This document shows, piece by piece, positions 16,764 to 25,067 of a stretch of DNA of 39,428 nt; the first letter of the stretch is position 1, and each line of letters begins with the position of its first letter. Below the pieces are notes generated by a model. That model was not told the DNA's origin and did no database searches. It saw only the letters and a program-made list of their open reading frames with translations. The stretch is taken from positions 1 to 39,428 of the forward strand of contig NZ_JACRWC010000074.1 in the NCBI RefSeq assembly GCF_014306095.1, read 5' to 3'. The stretch is from Lentihominibacter faecis (GTDB lineage: Bacteria; Bacillota; Clostridia; Peptostreptococcales; Anaerovoracaceae). The position numbers were made by a program, and so were the translations under genes.

Positions 16764-17717
16764 ATGGAAGGCATTTTAGTAATCAATAAGCCGCAGGAAT
16801 GGACTTCTCATGACTGTGTAGCGGTGTGCAGACGCGCGACCGGTGTGAAAAGAGTCGGGCACGGTGGCACGCTTGATCCTATGGCAGAAGGTGTGCTGCC
16901 TGTATTCATAGGCAGAGCTACCAGGATCATGGAGTACATGGATCTGGGGTGTAAAACATATCGTTGCTGCATGCGGCTAGGCATCGTGACGGATACGGAA
17001 GATATCTGGGGTGAGATCCTGGAGGAAAGAAGCACAGAAGGCATTACGGAAGATCAGATCCGGCAGACGGCAGAGTCTTTTTGCGGGGATATTTTGCAGA
17101 AACCGCCAATGTATTCTGCGCTGAAAATAAAAGGCAGGAAGCTTTATGAATATGCACGGCAGGGAATCACACTGGAGATCCAGCTAAGACCGGTGAGGAT
17201 CGAAAAACTGGAGATAGAGGAAATCAATCTGATGCGAAAGGAAGTCGTATTCGAAGTGACTTGCTCTAAGGGGACGTATATCCGGTCACTTTGCAGGGAT
17301 ATGGGCGAGAAACTGGGATGCGGAGCTGTGATGAGCGGGCTTACCCGGACGGTCAGCGGAGCTTTTTCACTGGAACGCTCTTTGCAGCCTGAGGAAGTAA
17401 AGCAGATGAGTCCTGAGGAAATAGAGGCGTATCTTTTACCGGTAGATTATCCATTGATCCATTTTGGGAAATGCACGATGCCCAAAGATCGGGCTCTGTA
17501 TTTTGCAAGCGGTAACAGCATCAGGTGGCATCAGGTGACGGTGACGAAAGAGCCGCAGCGAGAACTTTCCGGGAGAAATTCTCGTCAGACAGCATATAAC
17601 CAGATGTACTGTGTGTATGAGAAGGAGAGCGGTCTTTTTCTGGGAACAGGCTATTACAATGAAGAAGAGAAGACTTTAAAGGCAGATAAAATATTTGTAA
17701 CGAGGCAGGAATTATGA
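16764..17717 (+). CDS. truB: tRNA pseudouridine(55) synthase
   Basis: A 317-residue enzyme that makes pseudouridine 55 in the T-loop of tRNAs. The catalytic Asp38 sits in GHGGTLDPMAEGVLPV, and PPMYSALKIKGRKLYEYAR and CSKGTYIRSLCRDMG are conserved. The C-terminal extension (about 240-317) has a short PUA-like region. The ATG at 16764 follows the nrnA stop with no gap, and its end overlaps ribF by four bases (ATGA), so the three genes are translationally coupled. Confidence 0.97.
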   Translation: MEGILVINKPQEWTSHDCVAVCRRATGVKRVGHGGTLDPMAEGVLPVFIGRATRIMEYMDLGCKTYRCCMRLGIVTDTEDIWGEILEERSTEGITEDQIRQTAESFCGDILQKPPMYSALKIKGRKLYEYARQGITLEIQLRPVRIEKLEIEEINLMRKEVVFEVTCSKGTYIRSLCRDMGEKLGCGAVMSGLTRTVSGAFSLERSLQPEEVKQMSPEEIEAYLLPVDYPLIHFGKCTMPKDRALYFASGNSIRWHQVTVTKEPQRELSGRNSRQTAYNQMYCVYEKESGLFLGTGYYNEEEKTLKADKIFVTRQEL

Positions 17718-18646
17718 AAATTTTTAATTCACTGGAGGAAATCAAAGACATCGAGGAAACGGTGGTTGCTCTTGGAAATTTTGACGGAGTCCACCGGGGA
17801 CATCAGCAGATCATCGAAAGAACGGTGAAAAATGCGGAAGCTGCCGGGCTGAAGAGCGCGGTGTTTACTTTTTCCAATCATACGAGGACGTTGCTGAAAA
17901 ATGTGCCTCCGGTAAAAAATATTCTGTATGCGGAAGAGAAGGCAGAGATCATAGAATCTCTCGGGATCGATTATTTGTTCAACATTCCTTTTACACGGGA
18001 AATCATGAACATGTCACCGGAGCGTTTCGTACAGGAAATCCTGGTGGATAAATTCCGGATTCGGGAAGCGTACTGCGGGTTCAATTATACCTTTGGACAC
18101 AAGGCACAGGGGACACCGGAGGTGCTGATGCAGGAAGGCAGAAAGCACGGGTTCGGGATCCACATCCAGGAGCCGTTCAAAATCGATGGGATCGTGGTCA
18201 GCAGTACGTACATCAGAGAGCTGATCAAGGATGGCAAGCTGGAGGAATGTCACAGATTTATGGGCAGAATGTATGCTATTGGTGGAGAGGTCGTAGTGGG
18301 AAACAAGCTTGGAAGGACGATCGGTTTTCCAACGTCAAACATTATGATCGATGATACGATGGTAACGCCGCCAAACGGCGTTTATATCACGTACTGTACG
18401 TATAATGGCGTGCGGTATCCCAGCGTGACCAATGTGGGTGTCAAGCCGACCATAGGCTCTTATAAAAAGAATGTAGAGACTCATATCTTTGATTTTAATA
18501 AGGAATTGTACGGAAAAAAGATCAAGGTCGAATTTGTGAAAATGACTCGCCCGGAGCGAAAATTTGATAGTGTGGAAGAATTGAGCAAACAGATCCAGAA
18601 CGATTGTATCGCTGCCAAGGCGTATCATAGAGAACACTGCGAATAG
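17714..18646 (+). CDS. ribF: Bifunctional riboflavin kinase/FAD synthetase
   Basis: A 310-residue enzyme that phosphorylates riboflavin to FMN and adenylates FMN to FAD. The N-terminal nucleotidyltransferase domain carries GNFDGVHRGH (21-30) and ISSTYIRE-like SSTYIRELIKDG. The C-terminal kinase domain has GRTIGFPTSNI and PPNGVYITY. Its length is normal for RibF. Overlap with truB suggests it belongs to the same long operon. Confidence 0.97.
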   Translation: MKIFNSLEEIKDIEETVVALGNFDGVHRGHQQIIERTVKNAEAAGLKSAVFTFSNHTRTLLKNVPPVKNILYAEEKAEIIESLGIDYLFNIPFTREIMNMSPERFVQEILVDKFRIREAYCGFNYTFGHKAQGTPEVLMQEGRKHGFGIHIQEPFKIDGIVVSSTYIRELIKDGKLEECHRFMGRMYAIGGEVVVGNKLGRTIGFPTSNIMIDDTMVTPPNGVYITYCTYNGVRYPSVTNVGVKPTIGSYKKNVETHIFDFNKELYGKKIKVEFVKMTRPERKFDSVEELSKQIQNDCIAAKAYHREHCE

Positions 18647-18663
18647 CAGGGGAGATGAGTATC

Positions 18664-19692
18664 ATGAAGCAGAAAGACCATTTGGATTCGGATGATTTTA
18701 TGCAAAAAATGAAGCGGACGGTTGCGCTGAGGGAAGACTGTGGGATCTTTTTCGAACAGGAGCTTCCTCGTCCGGCGGGGGAGCTTTTTTATGCGATTGA
18801 AGATCAGAAGCTGGTGCGAAAAGATGAAAAACCGGCCTGCGGATATATTCAGATCGTATCAAAAGCGGAGTTTGCACAGCAGTACGGAATGCTGGATGAA
18901 AGTGGGCTGCTGCTGTATCATTACGAGGAAAACAGTATTGATAATATCGATGTATTTGAAGATCATGTAGTAGGCACTTTTGTCGTTCCAATGAAGGGAA
19001 GCGTGCTTGAAAGCAAGGTTTCTGTGGGGTTTTATGTAACGGAGTCCAGGATCCTGCTTTTAGATGAAACTTCCATGCTTTACAATGTCCTGGAACGTAT
19101 GACAAAACGGCAGAAGATACGTGATCTGGATATCTCTCACGTATTCGTGCGTATCCTGGACTGTATGATCTCGGATGATATGCTGCTTTTGCAAAAGTAC
19201 AGCATGGTGCTGGATCAGATGGAGGATTATCTGGAAGAGAATGTGAGTGATCTTCCCCATAATTTTACCAGCTTCATTATGCAGAATAAAAAAGAACTCC
19301 GGGCTTTGATGGTCTATTATCGGAGTTTAAACTATATGGTAGATGAGCTGGCTGAATCGGATATTTTTGACGGCATCGTGGAACGAAGACTTCAGTCATT
19401 TGATAACAAGGCGACCAAGCTGTATGCGGAAACTGCAAGCCTTCATGAGGCAGCACAGCAGCTTCGTGATGTGTATCAGGCTAAGATCGACATCCGGCAG
19501 AACAAAGTGATGTCTATTCTGACTATTGTTACTACCATATTCATGCCGCTGACTCTGATCGTAGGGTGGTATGGTATGAACGTGAAAATGCCGGAAGTGG
19601 GATGGCCGTACAGTTATCCGATCATTATTTTAGCTTCGATCGCAGTGACAATTATAGAAATCCTCATTTTCAAGAAGAAAAAGTGGTTTTGA
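18664..19692 (+). CDS. corA: CorA-type divalent cation transporter
   Basis: A 342-residue magnesium (or cobalt) transporter. The large N-terminal cytoplasmic domain is followed by two C-terminal membrane helices, and the signature Gly-Met-Asn is at residues 304-306 (GWYGMNVKMPEVG) between them. I place the start at ATG 18664, nine bases after GGGGAG; the ATG at 18655 touches the RBS. It follows ribF by 17 bases and may be read from the same operon. Its 3' end overlaps the convergent gene on the other strand by 63 bases, with no terminator visible. Confidence 0.92.
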   Translation: MKQKDHLDSDDFMQKMKRTVALREDCGIFFEQELPRPAGELFYAIEDQKLVRKDEKPACGYIQIVSKAEFAQQYGMLDESGLLLYHYEENSIDNIDVFEDHVVGTFVVPMKGSVLESKVSVGFYVTESRILLLDETSMLYNVLERMTKRQKIRDLDISHVFVRILDCMISDDMLLLQKYSMVLDQMEDYLEENVSDLPHNFTSFIMQNKKELRALMVYYRSLNYMVDELAESDIFDGIVERRLQSFDNKATKLYAETASLHEAAQQLRDVYQAKIDIRQNKVMSILTIVTTIFMPLTLIVGWYGMNVKMPEVGWPYSYPIIILASIAVTIIEILIFKKKKWF

Positions 19693-21405
19693 TGCATATC
19701 GGGCATAGATCTGCAGCTGCCTGGCTTCTGTCGTAATGCCTTTGCCTTCATTGGGATGAAAATGAGAATAGAGTACATCAGCACTGAACAACAACAGGAG
19801 TATTGCAGCTACAGCAAGCTTCTGTTTTTTTTGTACTTTTGACAGCAGGTTATCCAGAAATGGACCAGCGATGTAGACGAAGATAAATCCTCCAACTGCA
19901 AAGGTAAGGGCACCTTCCAGGCAGATACGACCGTTGAGATTCATAAAAAAACTGCTGTAGTCCCAGTAGTGCAGACCTGTCACCTGTTCCATGATCCAGC
20001 TTGTCATATATTCAAGCGTGCTGCAAAGAGTCATGATGCAGAGGAACAGTAGCGCAGGGCGCTTTGCAAGACGGCGAAGGAATACGAGGATCATAATTCC
20101 TCCCGAACCGTAGATCGGCAGCCATGGACCCATCAAAGCGCCTCGTTTGACAAAGACTCCTTGCTTGATCAGGTGAAGAAGCACTTCCCAGCACCATCCG
20201 ATCACAGAGAAGATAAAAAAAAGCAGAACCAGCGTCAGCAGGGTGTAATGGCGGGTCGGATTCATATCCTGGATGTGTTCGATGAGCCAGTTGTGACGTT
20301 TCGGAGCCAGCTGAGGGTAAGCTGTCGGATAGAGGATCATACTTTCATCCGGCTGGATCCCCTCTTCTTCAAGGAGTGGCTGCGGCGGCTGTTCCAGGTA
20401 CTCATCATTGAGACAGTAAGAGTATGGCAGATTCTCTTCGATGGCGTTTCGGCGCAGTGTCATATAGATCTCGGTCCTGCCCAGATAGCGCTGCGGTGTG
20501 ATGTAAAATACACTCAGCAGGCCAAAGGTGAACAGGGAGAGGATCCCCCAGACAATATAGGAAAGATCATAGTCGATGGCGTGGATCCGGTTTCCCTGCA
20601 TCATATCAGCGGAAAGCTGGAAGGCTTCCTTGCGGGTCACTTCTGGATTTTCTGCGAGGATATAGGGAACGAGGTAGAGGGCATAGCAGCGCGAGATCCA
20701 GTACCATGCAGCCGTTCCGGTTGCCAGGATCCCGATGGACAGCAGAAGGATGGAACTGGTCAATTGGGTCAGGAACAGGGTAAGCCCCAGGATCAAAAGT
20801 GTGGCAATGCCGCACAGAGCCAGCTGCAAAGTGCGCACGATCATGGTAAATGCTGAATACATGACACGTCCTTTGCCAAACAGGAAAAAGAGCCTGCGCA
20901 TCGGTGTTTTCGTGTAGGTCCTTGTTTCCATCAGAAAGCGGGAAAACCCTACGTGGAGGATATTCCGAAGTAAAAAAGCATAGGCGAGATAGCCGGCTAT
21001 AGCCAGGATCAGTGTGACACGAGCAGCCGCATCGTGAGTAAAGATAAACTGATCGACACGATACATGATGTTATATAGGAAGCCTCCGCTGCCTTTGAAG
21101 TTATCCATAGCTGCAGAGGCGATTTCCTGGCGGGAATCGGTAGTGGAGAAGTAATTTCCAAGATAGCTGACCAGCCCGGGTCTGATATCTGAGCTTTCCC
21201 AGGTATTGACGCCTTCGATTTTTTTATTCGTATGCTGCGTCTGGCCCAGTGCAATTTCTTCTGTGCTGGGCATTCCGATGAACTGTGAGCTTTCACTGGA
21301 AATGATGCCGAAGAATGCCAGCAGGAAGGTGATCATGATGATCGTAAAATAATTGGCTTTTAGAGATTTGTGTGCTCGTTGTTTGATTTGTTTATTCTTC
21401 CACAT
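19630..21405 (-). CDS. DUF975 - CmpB-type two-domain membrane protein
   Basis: A 591-residue polytopic membrane protein of unknown function. The N-terminal half (about 1-325) is DUF975-like: NKQIKQRAHKSLKANYF at the start, then helices and ILAENPEVTRKEAFQLSADMM followed by FGLLSVFYITPQ. A hydrophilic linker (about 325-385) leads to a CmpB/ABC-transporter type IV domain (about 395-540) with IGWCWEVLLHL, GPWLPIYGSGG, TSWIMEQVTGLHYWDYS and LNGRICLEGAL. The C-terminal tail ends inside corA. The RBS is weak; a TATAAT element on this strand lies at 21452-21447. No partner ATPase is nearby, so transport is not established. Confidence 0.85.
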   Translation of the reverse strand: MWKNKQIKQRAHKSLKANYFTIIMITFLLAFFGIISSESSQFIGMPSTEEIALGQTQHTNKKIEGVNTWESSDIRPGLVSYLGNYFSTTDSRQEIASAAMDNFKGSGGFLYNIMYRVDQFIFTHDAAARVTLILAIAGYLAYAFLLRNILHVGFSRFLMETRTYTKTPMRRLFFLFGKGRVMYSAFTMIVRTLQLALCGIATLLILGLTLFLTQLTSSILLLSIGILATGTAAWYWISRCYALYLVPYILAENPEVTRKEAFQLSADMMQGNRIHAIDYDLSYIVWGILSLFTFGLLSVFYITPQRYLGRTEIYMTLRRNAIEENLPYSYCLNDEYLEQPPQPLLEEEGIQPDESMILYPTAYPQLAPKRHNWLIEHIQDMNPTRHYTLLTLVLLFFIFSVIGWCWEVLLHLIKQGVFVKRGALMGPWLPIYGSGGIMILVFLRRLAKRPALLFLCIMTLCSTLEYMTSWIMEQVTGLHYWDYSSFFMNLNGRICLEGALTFAVGGFIFVYIAGPFLDNLLSKVQKKQKLAVAAILLLLFSADVLYSHFHPNEGKGITTEARQLQIYARYASKPLFLLENEDFYNCHCDRS

Positions 21406-21511
21406 TATAATGTTGCATCCCTGTATTGTATTCGTAAGATGTTCTGATTATATCATGGGAAGGGTGGCTCATGGAAAGATTTTAACACTTTTTTCACAAC
21501 TTTCTTATCTG

Positions 21512-21862
21512 CATCATGAATTCCCGGATCGAAAATTATCTGATCTAATTGGGAATCAATCTCTCGATTCAGATGTTTACTCACATCATGAATTCCCAGA
21601 TTTGATTTTTTCAAAGTCATATGGGAAGTTCAATGCTATAAATGTTTCAAGATCCAGGTGCAGCACTCGTTATGATTCCTCAAAAGACATAAAAACTGTT
21701 TATCCGGGAACTGTTTTCCTCTGCGCTGTAAATATCTCGTAAAGCAGTTCCTAGCTTGCTGTTTTATTTTGAAAAATGGGAATTCATGAAGGAAGGCACA
21801 GCCCATAAGCAGTAAAAAATCCAAATCAGGATCGTTTTTTTCGTGATCTGGGAATTCATGAT
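21512..21862. repeat. Four copies of a short repeat, TCATGAATTCCC[AG]GAT, two direct and two inverted
   Basis: Copies lie at 21512-21530 (plus), 21584-21601 (plus), 21778-21792 (minus, shorter match) and 21846-21862 (minus). The core TCATGAATTCCC is common to all. They occupy most of the gene-free stretch 21406-21881 between the DUF975-CmpB gene and tRNA-Pro, where no coding frame with an RBS is seen. The arrangement could fold large hairpins or be the remains of a small element. Its function is unknown. Confidence 0.6.
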
Positions 21863-21881
21863 TTCCCGGATATCCCGGGCA

Positions 21882-21919
21882 ACAAAAAACCCATTGAAAC
21901 GTTGAAATTTCAATGGGTT
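21882..21919 (-). terminator. Terminator of tRNA-Pro
   Basis: On the minus strand AACCCATTGAAA (21919-21908) pairs perfectly with TTTCAATGGGTT (21899-21888) around an eight-base loop and is followed by a T tract. It sits 12 bases after the tRNA CCA. Confidence 0.92.
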
Positions 21920-21931
21920 GATTGTTGATAC

Positions 21932-22008
21932 TGGTCGGGATGACAGGATTCGAACCTGCGGCCTTTGCGTCCCGAACGCAACGCTCTACCAAGCTGAGCC
22001 ACATCCCG
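21932..22008 (-). tRNA. tRNA-Pro (anticodon CGG)
   Basis: Acceptor CGGGAUG pairs with CAUCCCG, anticodon stem UUGCG/CGCAA encloses loop UUCGGGA, and the T arm has GGUUCGAAUCC. Anticodon CGG is at 21974-21972 and reads CCG. Discriminator A and an encoded CCA (21934-21932) complete it. Confidence 0.96.
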
Positions 22009-22026
22009 TTCTCAGCGAACATTATT

Positions 22027-22055
22027 ATTATAGTACAGCTTCATAATTTCGGCAA
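22027..22055 (-). promoter_or_regulatory. Sigma-A promoter of tRNA-Pro
   Basis: On the minus strand TTGCCG (22055-22050), 17 bases, TATAAT (22032-22027), about 19 bases before the mature tRNA end. Confidence 0.75.
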
Positions 22056-22164
22056 GTATTTTTTTCGTTTTGCAAAGGATTTTAAGAGGAATTTTTGATG
22101 ATAGTTGCTGTTTTTGGTCATTTGTGTCATAGTAGGGAGGACATAATATTTTAGGAGGCACGAT

Positions 22165-23256
22165 GTGAACGAGAGCAATATGTGGAAGGAGACGGATGAA
22201 GAAATTTTGCAGCAGATCCCGGAAAAGCTTCTGAAATGGTACGATCAGAATGCACGCATTTTACCGTGGCGTGAGAATCCGCAGCCGTACCGTGTATGGG
22301 TGTCGGAGATCATGCTGCAGCAGACACGTGTGGAAGCAGTCAAGCCGTATTTTGAGCGTTTTTTGAAAGCTTTACCGACTGTGGAGGATCTGGCACAGGC
22401 GCCGGAAGAACAGCTCCTGAAGCTATGGGAGGGTCTGGGCTATTACAACAGAGTGCGTAATCTGCAAAGGGGAGCACGGGCTGTCATGGCGGAGCACGGT
22501 GGTGTGATCCCGGCATCCTTTGAGGCATTAAAAAAGCTTCCGGGGATCGGTGATTATACGGCGGGAGCTATCGGATCCATTGCGTTTCAGATCCCTGTTC
22601 CCGCAGTGGACGGAAACGTGCTCCGGGTTATTTCCCGGGTGCTGTATCGCAGGGATAATATATTAGATGCAAAGGTGAAGCGGCGGATCGAAGGGGAGAT
22701 CAAGGAAATCCTGCCGGAGAGGACCGGAGATTTTAATCAGTCGCTGATGGAGCTGGGTGCTACTGTATGTCTGCCCAATGGAGCGCCGAAATGTAACGAA
22801 TGTCCTTTGCAGGAGCTTTGCAGAGCGCATCTTGTGGGAGATGAGGAGAGCCTTCCGGTCAAGACAAAAGCAAAGAAGCGAAAAATAGAGCAGCGTACGG
22901 TATTTTTACTGGTTTGTGATGGAAAAATCGCACTGCGGAAACGCCCGGAAAAAGGGCTTCTGGCGGGACTTTGGGAATTGCCGTCGCAGGAGGGAATGCT
23001 GGGGTGTGCAGAGGCCGGGAAGCTGCTTCAGACCTGGGGTGTGCGGACGCTGGGAGAGCTGCAGAAACAGACGGATGCAAAGCATATTTTTTCTCATGTG
23101 GAGTGGCATATGACGTGCTGGTATGTAGAGGCAGCATTGGATCCTGATGCTGATGTGAAGGAGCTGATCTGGGTTTCCAGAAAAGAACTGGATCAGGACG
23201 TTGCTTTGCCTGCAGCATTTAAAACGTATCGGAAGGTGATCGAGAAAATTTTATAA
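22165..23256 (+). CDS. mutY: Adenine DNA glycosylase MutY
   Basis: A 363-residue base-excision enzyme that removes A opposite 8-oxoguanine. The catalytic Glu48 lies in SEIMLQQTRVE, the HhH motif is LPGIGDYTAGAIGSIAF, and the catalytic Asp149 is in AVDGNVLR. Four Fe-S cysteines are present (202, 210, 213, 219), and the C-terminal Nudix-like 8-oxoG recognition domain has KRPEKGLLAGLWELPS. The start is GTG 22165, six bases after AGGAGG; the nearby ATG at 22163 runs straight into a stop. Confidence 0.96.
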   Translation: MNESNMWKETDEEILQQIPEKLLKWYDQNARILPWRENPQPYRVWVSEIMLQQTRVEAVKPYFERFLKALPTVEDLAQAPEEQLLKLWEGLGYYNRVRNLQRGARAVMAEHGGVIPASFEALKKLPGIGDYTAGAIGSIAFQIPVPAVDGNVLRVISRVLYRRDNILDAKVKRRIEGEIKEILPERTGDFNQSLMELGATVCLPNGAPKCNECPLQELCRAHLVGDEESLPVKTKAKKRKIEQRTVFLLVCDGKIALRKRPEKGLLAGLWELPSQEGMLGCAEAGKLLQTWGVRTLGELQKQTDAKHIFSHVEWHMTCWYVEAALDPDADVKELIWVSRKELDQDVALPAAFKTYRKVIEKIL

Positions 23257-23300
23257 AATTTTTCTGGCAAGAAAGAAGGCAGAGTTTTCAGCTATTTTTC

Positions 23301-23331
23301 AATGTTCCGGGGGTTTTCCGGAGCATTTATT
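23301..23331 (+). terminator. Hairpin after mutY
   Basis: AATGTTCCGG (23301-23310) pairs with CCGGAGCATT (23318-23327), with one G-U pair and a loop of GGGTTTT. The T run after it is short. It separates mutY from the biosynthetic operon. Confidence 0.6.
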
Positions 23332-23357
23332 CATATGCACCCTTCTGGATTATCCTA

Positions 23358-23386
23358 TTGACAGGAAGAAAAAAGAGAGATATTCT
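23358..23386 (+). promoter_or_regulatory. Sigma-A promoter P1 of the biosynthetic operon
   Basis: TTGACA (23358-23363), 17 bases, TATTCT (23381-23386), predicting a start near 23393, upstream of both operators. A second -10 (TATAAT, 23441-23446) lies inside operator 2 but has only a weak -35, so either or both may be used. Confidence 0.65.
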
Positions 23387-23402
23387 TTAATAGTTCTTTT
23401 GA

Positions 23403-23451
23403 GTTAGCGACAGCTAACTATATTTTTTCTGTCAAGTTAGTATAATCTAAC
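23403..23451 (+). promoter_or_regulatory. Two operators GTTAG-N6-CTAAC, the second enclosing a TATAAT
   Basis: Operator 1 is GTTAGCGACAGCTAAC (23403-23418) and operator 2 is GTTAGTATAATCTAAC (23436-23451). Both arms are identical with a six-base spacer, and the centres are 33 bases apart, close to three helical turns. In operator 2 the spacer is exactly a -10 hexamer. This looks like a dimeric repressor pair controlling the genes from 23480. No regulator gene is adjacent, so the protein must be encoded elsewhere; its family cannot be named from this. Confidence 0.75.
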
Positions 23452-23479
23452 CTAAGGCGGAGAGAAGGGAGAAAGCGGA

Positions 23480-24247
23480 ATGTTTGATTTGAAAGGAAGG
23501 ACGGTTGTCATTACGGGAGCATCTTCCGGACTGGGAAAGGCAGCTGTGTATGCATATGCAAAGGCTGGGGCTGCGGTATTGATCACAGCAAGAAGGTTTG
23601 AGCGTCTAGAGGCAATCAGGGAAGAACTGGCAGCACAGGATTACAGAGTCGAAGCAGTGGCATGTGATGTTCGTGAGGAAGAGCAGGTGCGTGAGACGGT
23701 AAAGCATGCTTTACGATCATTTGGGAAGATCGATGTCCTCTGCAGCTTTGCAGCCGTAACGGATGACAGGGATGTAGCGGAACTTGAGAGCGGGCAGTGG
23801 AATGATGTGCTGCAGACAAATCTGAGCGGGGTCTATTATTTTTCAAAGCATGTGATCCCTCATATGAAAGAGCGCGGATACGGGAGGATCATCAACATCG
23901 GATCGGTCAACGGGCTGGTGGGATCCAAGATGAAACCACGCCATGGATACAATGCTTCGAAAGGAGGTCTTCATGGACTGACGATCGGCATGGCGGCTAC
24001 ATACATGAAGTATGGGATCACAGTCAATGCCATCGCACCGGGGCTGTTTCGCACGGAAATGACAGAAGCGGTATTTGAAGATCCCGTATCACTGGCAACC
24101 TATAATCGTTTAGTGCCGGCGGGAAGAGCAGGTACTGAGGAGGAACTTAACGGAGCACTGCTGTTTCTGTCTTCGGAAGAGGCCGGCTATGTGACGGGAC
24201 AGATCCTCGCCGTTGATGGAGGATATACGATTTCACAGCTGATCTGA
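23480..24247 (+). CDS. Short-chain dehydrogenase/reductase, FabG-like
   Basis: A 255-residue classical SDR, first gene of the biosynthetic operon. NAD(P) binding is seen in TGASSGLG (12-19), and the catalytic Ser142, Tyr157 and Lys161 are in INIGSVNG and YNASKGG, with Asn114 in LQTNLSG. The usual NNAG stabilising motif is replaced by CSFAAV (88-93), a notable departure. The C-terminus has the conserved GYVTGQILAVDGGYT. In this context it would reduce a beta-keto or keto group on a carrier-bound intermediate. An RBS (GAAGGGAG) lies before ATG 23480. The substrate is not predictable. Confidence 0.9.
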   Translation: MFDLKGRTVVITGASSGLGKAAVYAYAKAGAAVLITARRFERLEAIREELAAQDYRVEAVACDVREEEQVRETVKHALRSFGKIDVLCSFAAVTDDRDVAELESGQWNDVLQTNLSGVYYFSKHVIPHMKERGYGRIINIGSVNGLVGSKMKPRHGYNASKGGLHGLTIGMAATYMKYGITVNAIAPGLFRTEMTEAVFEDPVSLATYNRLVPAGRAGTEEELNGALLFLSSEEAGYVTGQILAVDGGYTISQLI

Positions 24248-24280
24248 TGCAGCGTTACTGTAGAGAAGAAAGGAGAAACC

Positions 24281-24517
24281 ATGGAACAGAAAATCATAGA
24301 AATTTTAAAGGAGCATATCGAAGGCTTGGAAAATGCAGAGGTATGCGAGGATACACAGCTGATCGCAAAAGGCCTGCTGGAATCCTTTGATGTGATCAAC
24401 CTTTTACTTGTTTTGGAAGAAGCTTTTGACGTGGAACTGGTACCGGATCTTTTGCAGCTGGAGGATTTTAATTCCCCGAAAACGATTGCTGCGATGATTG
24501 AGCGGTGCAGAGGGTAG
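24281..24517 (+). CDS. Acyl carrier protein 1 (DltC-like)
   Basis: A 78-residue four-helix carrier protein. The phosphopantetheine site is Ser35 in GLLESFDVINLL, where the usual DSL reads ESF, closer to the DltC/aminoacyl-carrier type than to fatty-acid ACP. The acidic helix II and length are normal. It begins 33 bases after the SDR with AGGAG before ATG 24281. Together with the aaRS-like ligase at 28029 it is a candidate acceptor of an activated amino acid, though any of the three carriers in the operon could serve. Confidence 0.88.
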   Translation: MEQKIIEILKEHIEGLENAEVCEDTQLIAKGLLESFDVINLLLVLEEAFDVELVPDLLQLEDFNSPKTIAAMIERCRG

Positions 24518-24521
24518 AAGT

Positions 24522-25046
24522 ATGGAATTTCAGAGAGCGAAGGAAGCGGACTTTGAGGGGAAATGGATTCCTCAGCCTGCTCAGGAAAAGGACCTTGCAG
24601 AACTTGCCGCTATGATCTTTGATTCTGAGCTGGGGCGGAAGTATTATCCGACGGAGAAAACGCTGCTGGAAAAAATGCAGGCGGCCTGTCAGAATTCAGA
24701 CAGGATCATGGTGGTGCGGGAAAAGGAAAAAATCTGCGGCATGTTATGGTTTCAGATGAAGGGGGCGTTTGGCATGTACCCGTACCTGCATCTTATTTTT
24801 ATCCCGGACTCTATGAAGGGAAACGGCGTGGGACGGGAGCTGATGCGCTATCTTGAGTACTATGCTCTCAATGGTGAAGGCCAGAAAATCAAAAGCAGGA
24901 TATTTTTGACGGCAGGCAGCTGGAATGAGGGGACAATCGAATTTTATGACAGACTGGGTTACACCACGATCGGAGTGATTCCGTCTCTGTTCCGGAAAAA
25001 TGTGGAGGAGCGCCTGCTGATGAAGGTGTGCAACAGGGTATTGTAG
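24522..25046 (+). CDS. GNAT-family N-acetyltransferase
   Basis: A 174-residue acyltransferase. The acetyl-CoA loop is visible in PDSMKGNGVGRELMRYLE (the R/Q-x-x-G-x-G/A pattern as K-G-N-G-V-G) after the strand YLHLIFI, followed by FYDRLGYTTIG near the end. I place the start at ATG 24522, four bases after the ACP stop, since the longer frame begins at a TTG inside the ACP gene. In the cluster it could N-acylate the amino group of a carrier-bound amino acid or confer self-resistance by acetylating the product; both are inferences. Confidence 0.87.
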   Translation: MEFQRAKEADFEGKWIPQPAQEKDLAELAAMIFDSELGRKYYPTEKTLLEKMQAACQNSDRIMVVREKEKICGMLWFQMKGAFGMYPYLHLIFIPDSMKGNGVGRELMRYLEYYALNGEGQKIKSRIFLTAGSWNEGTIEFYDRLGYTTIGVIPSLFRKNVEERLLMKVCNRVL

Positions 25047-25067
25047 AAACGATGAAAGGAAAAAAGA

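Noticed and set aside
20161..20856. 231-codon plus-strand frame opposite the DUF975-CmpB gene
   Set aside because: Asp/Gln/His-rich with no known domain and no RBS, while the minus frame shows clear membrane helices and family motifs.
21636..22022. 128-codon minus-strand frame overlapping tRNA-Pro
   Set aside because: It reads through the tRNA, its terminator and the repeat region, which explains its existence.
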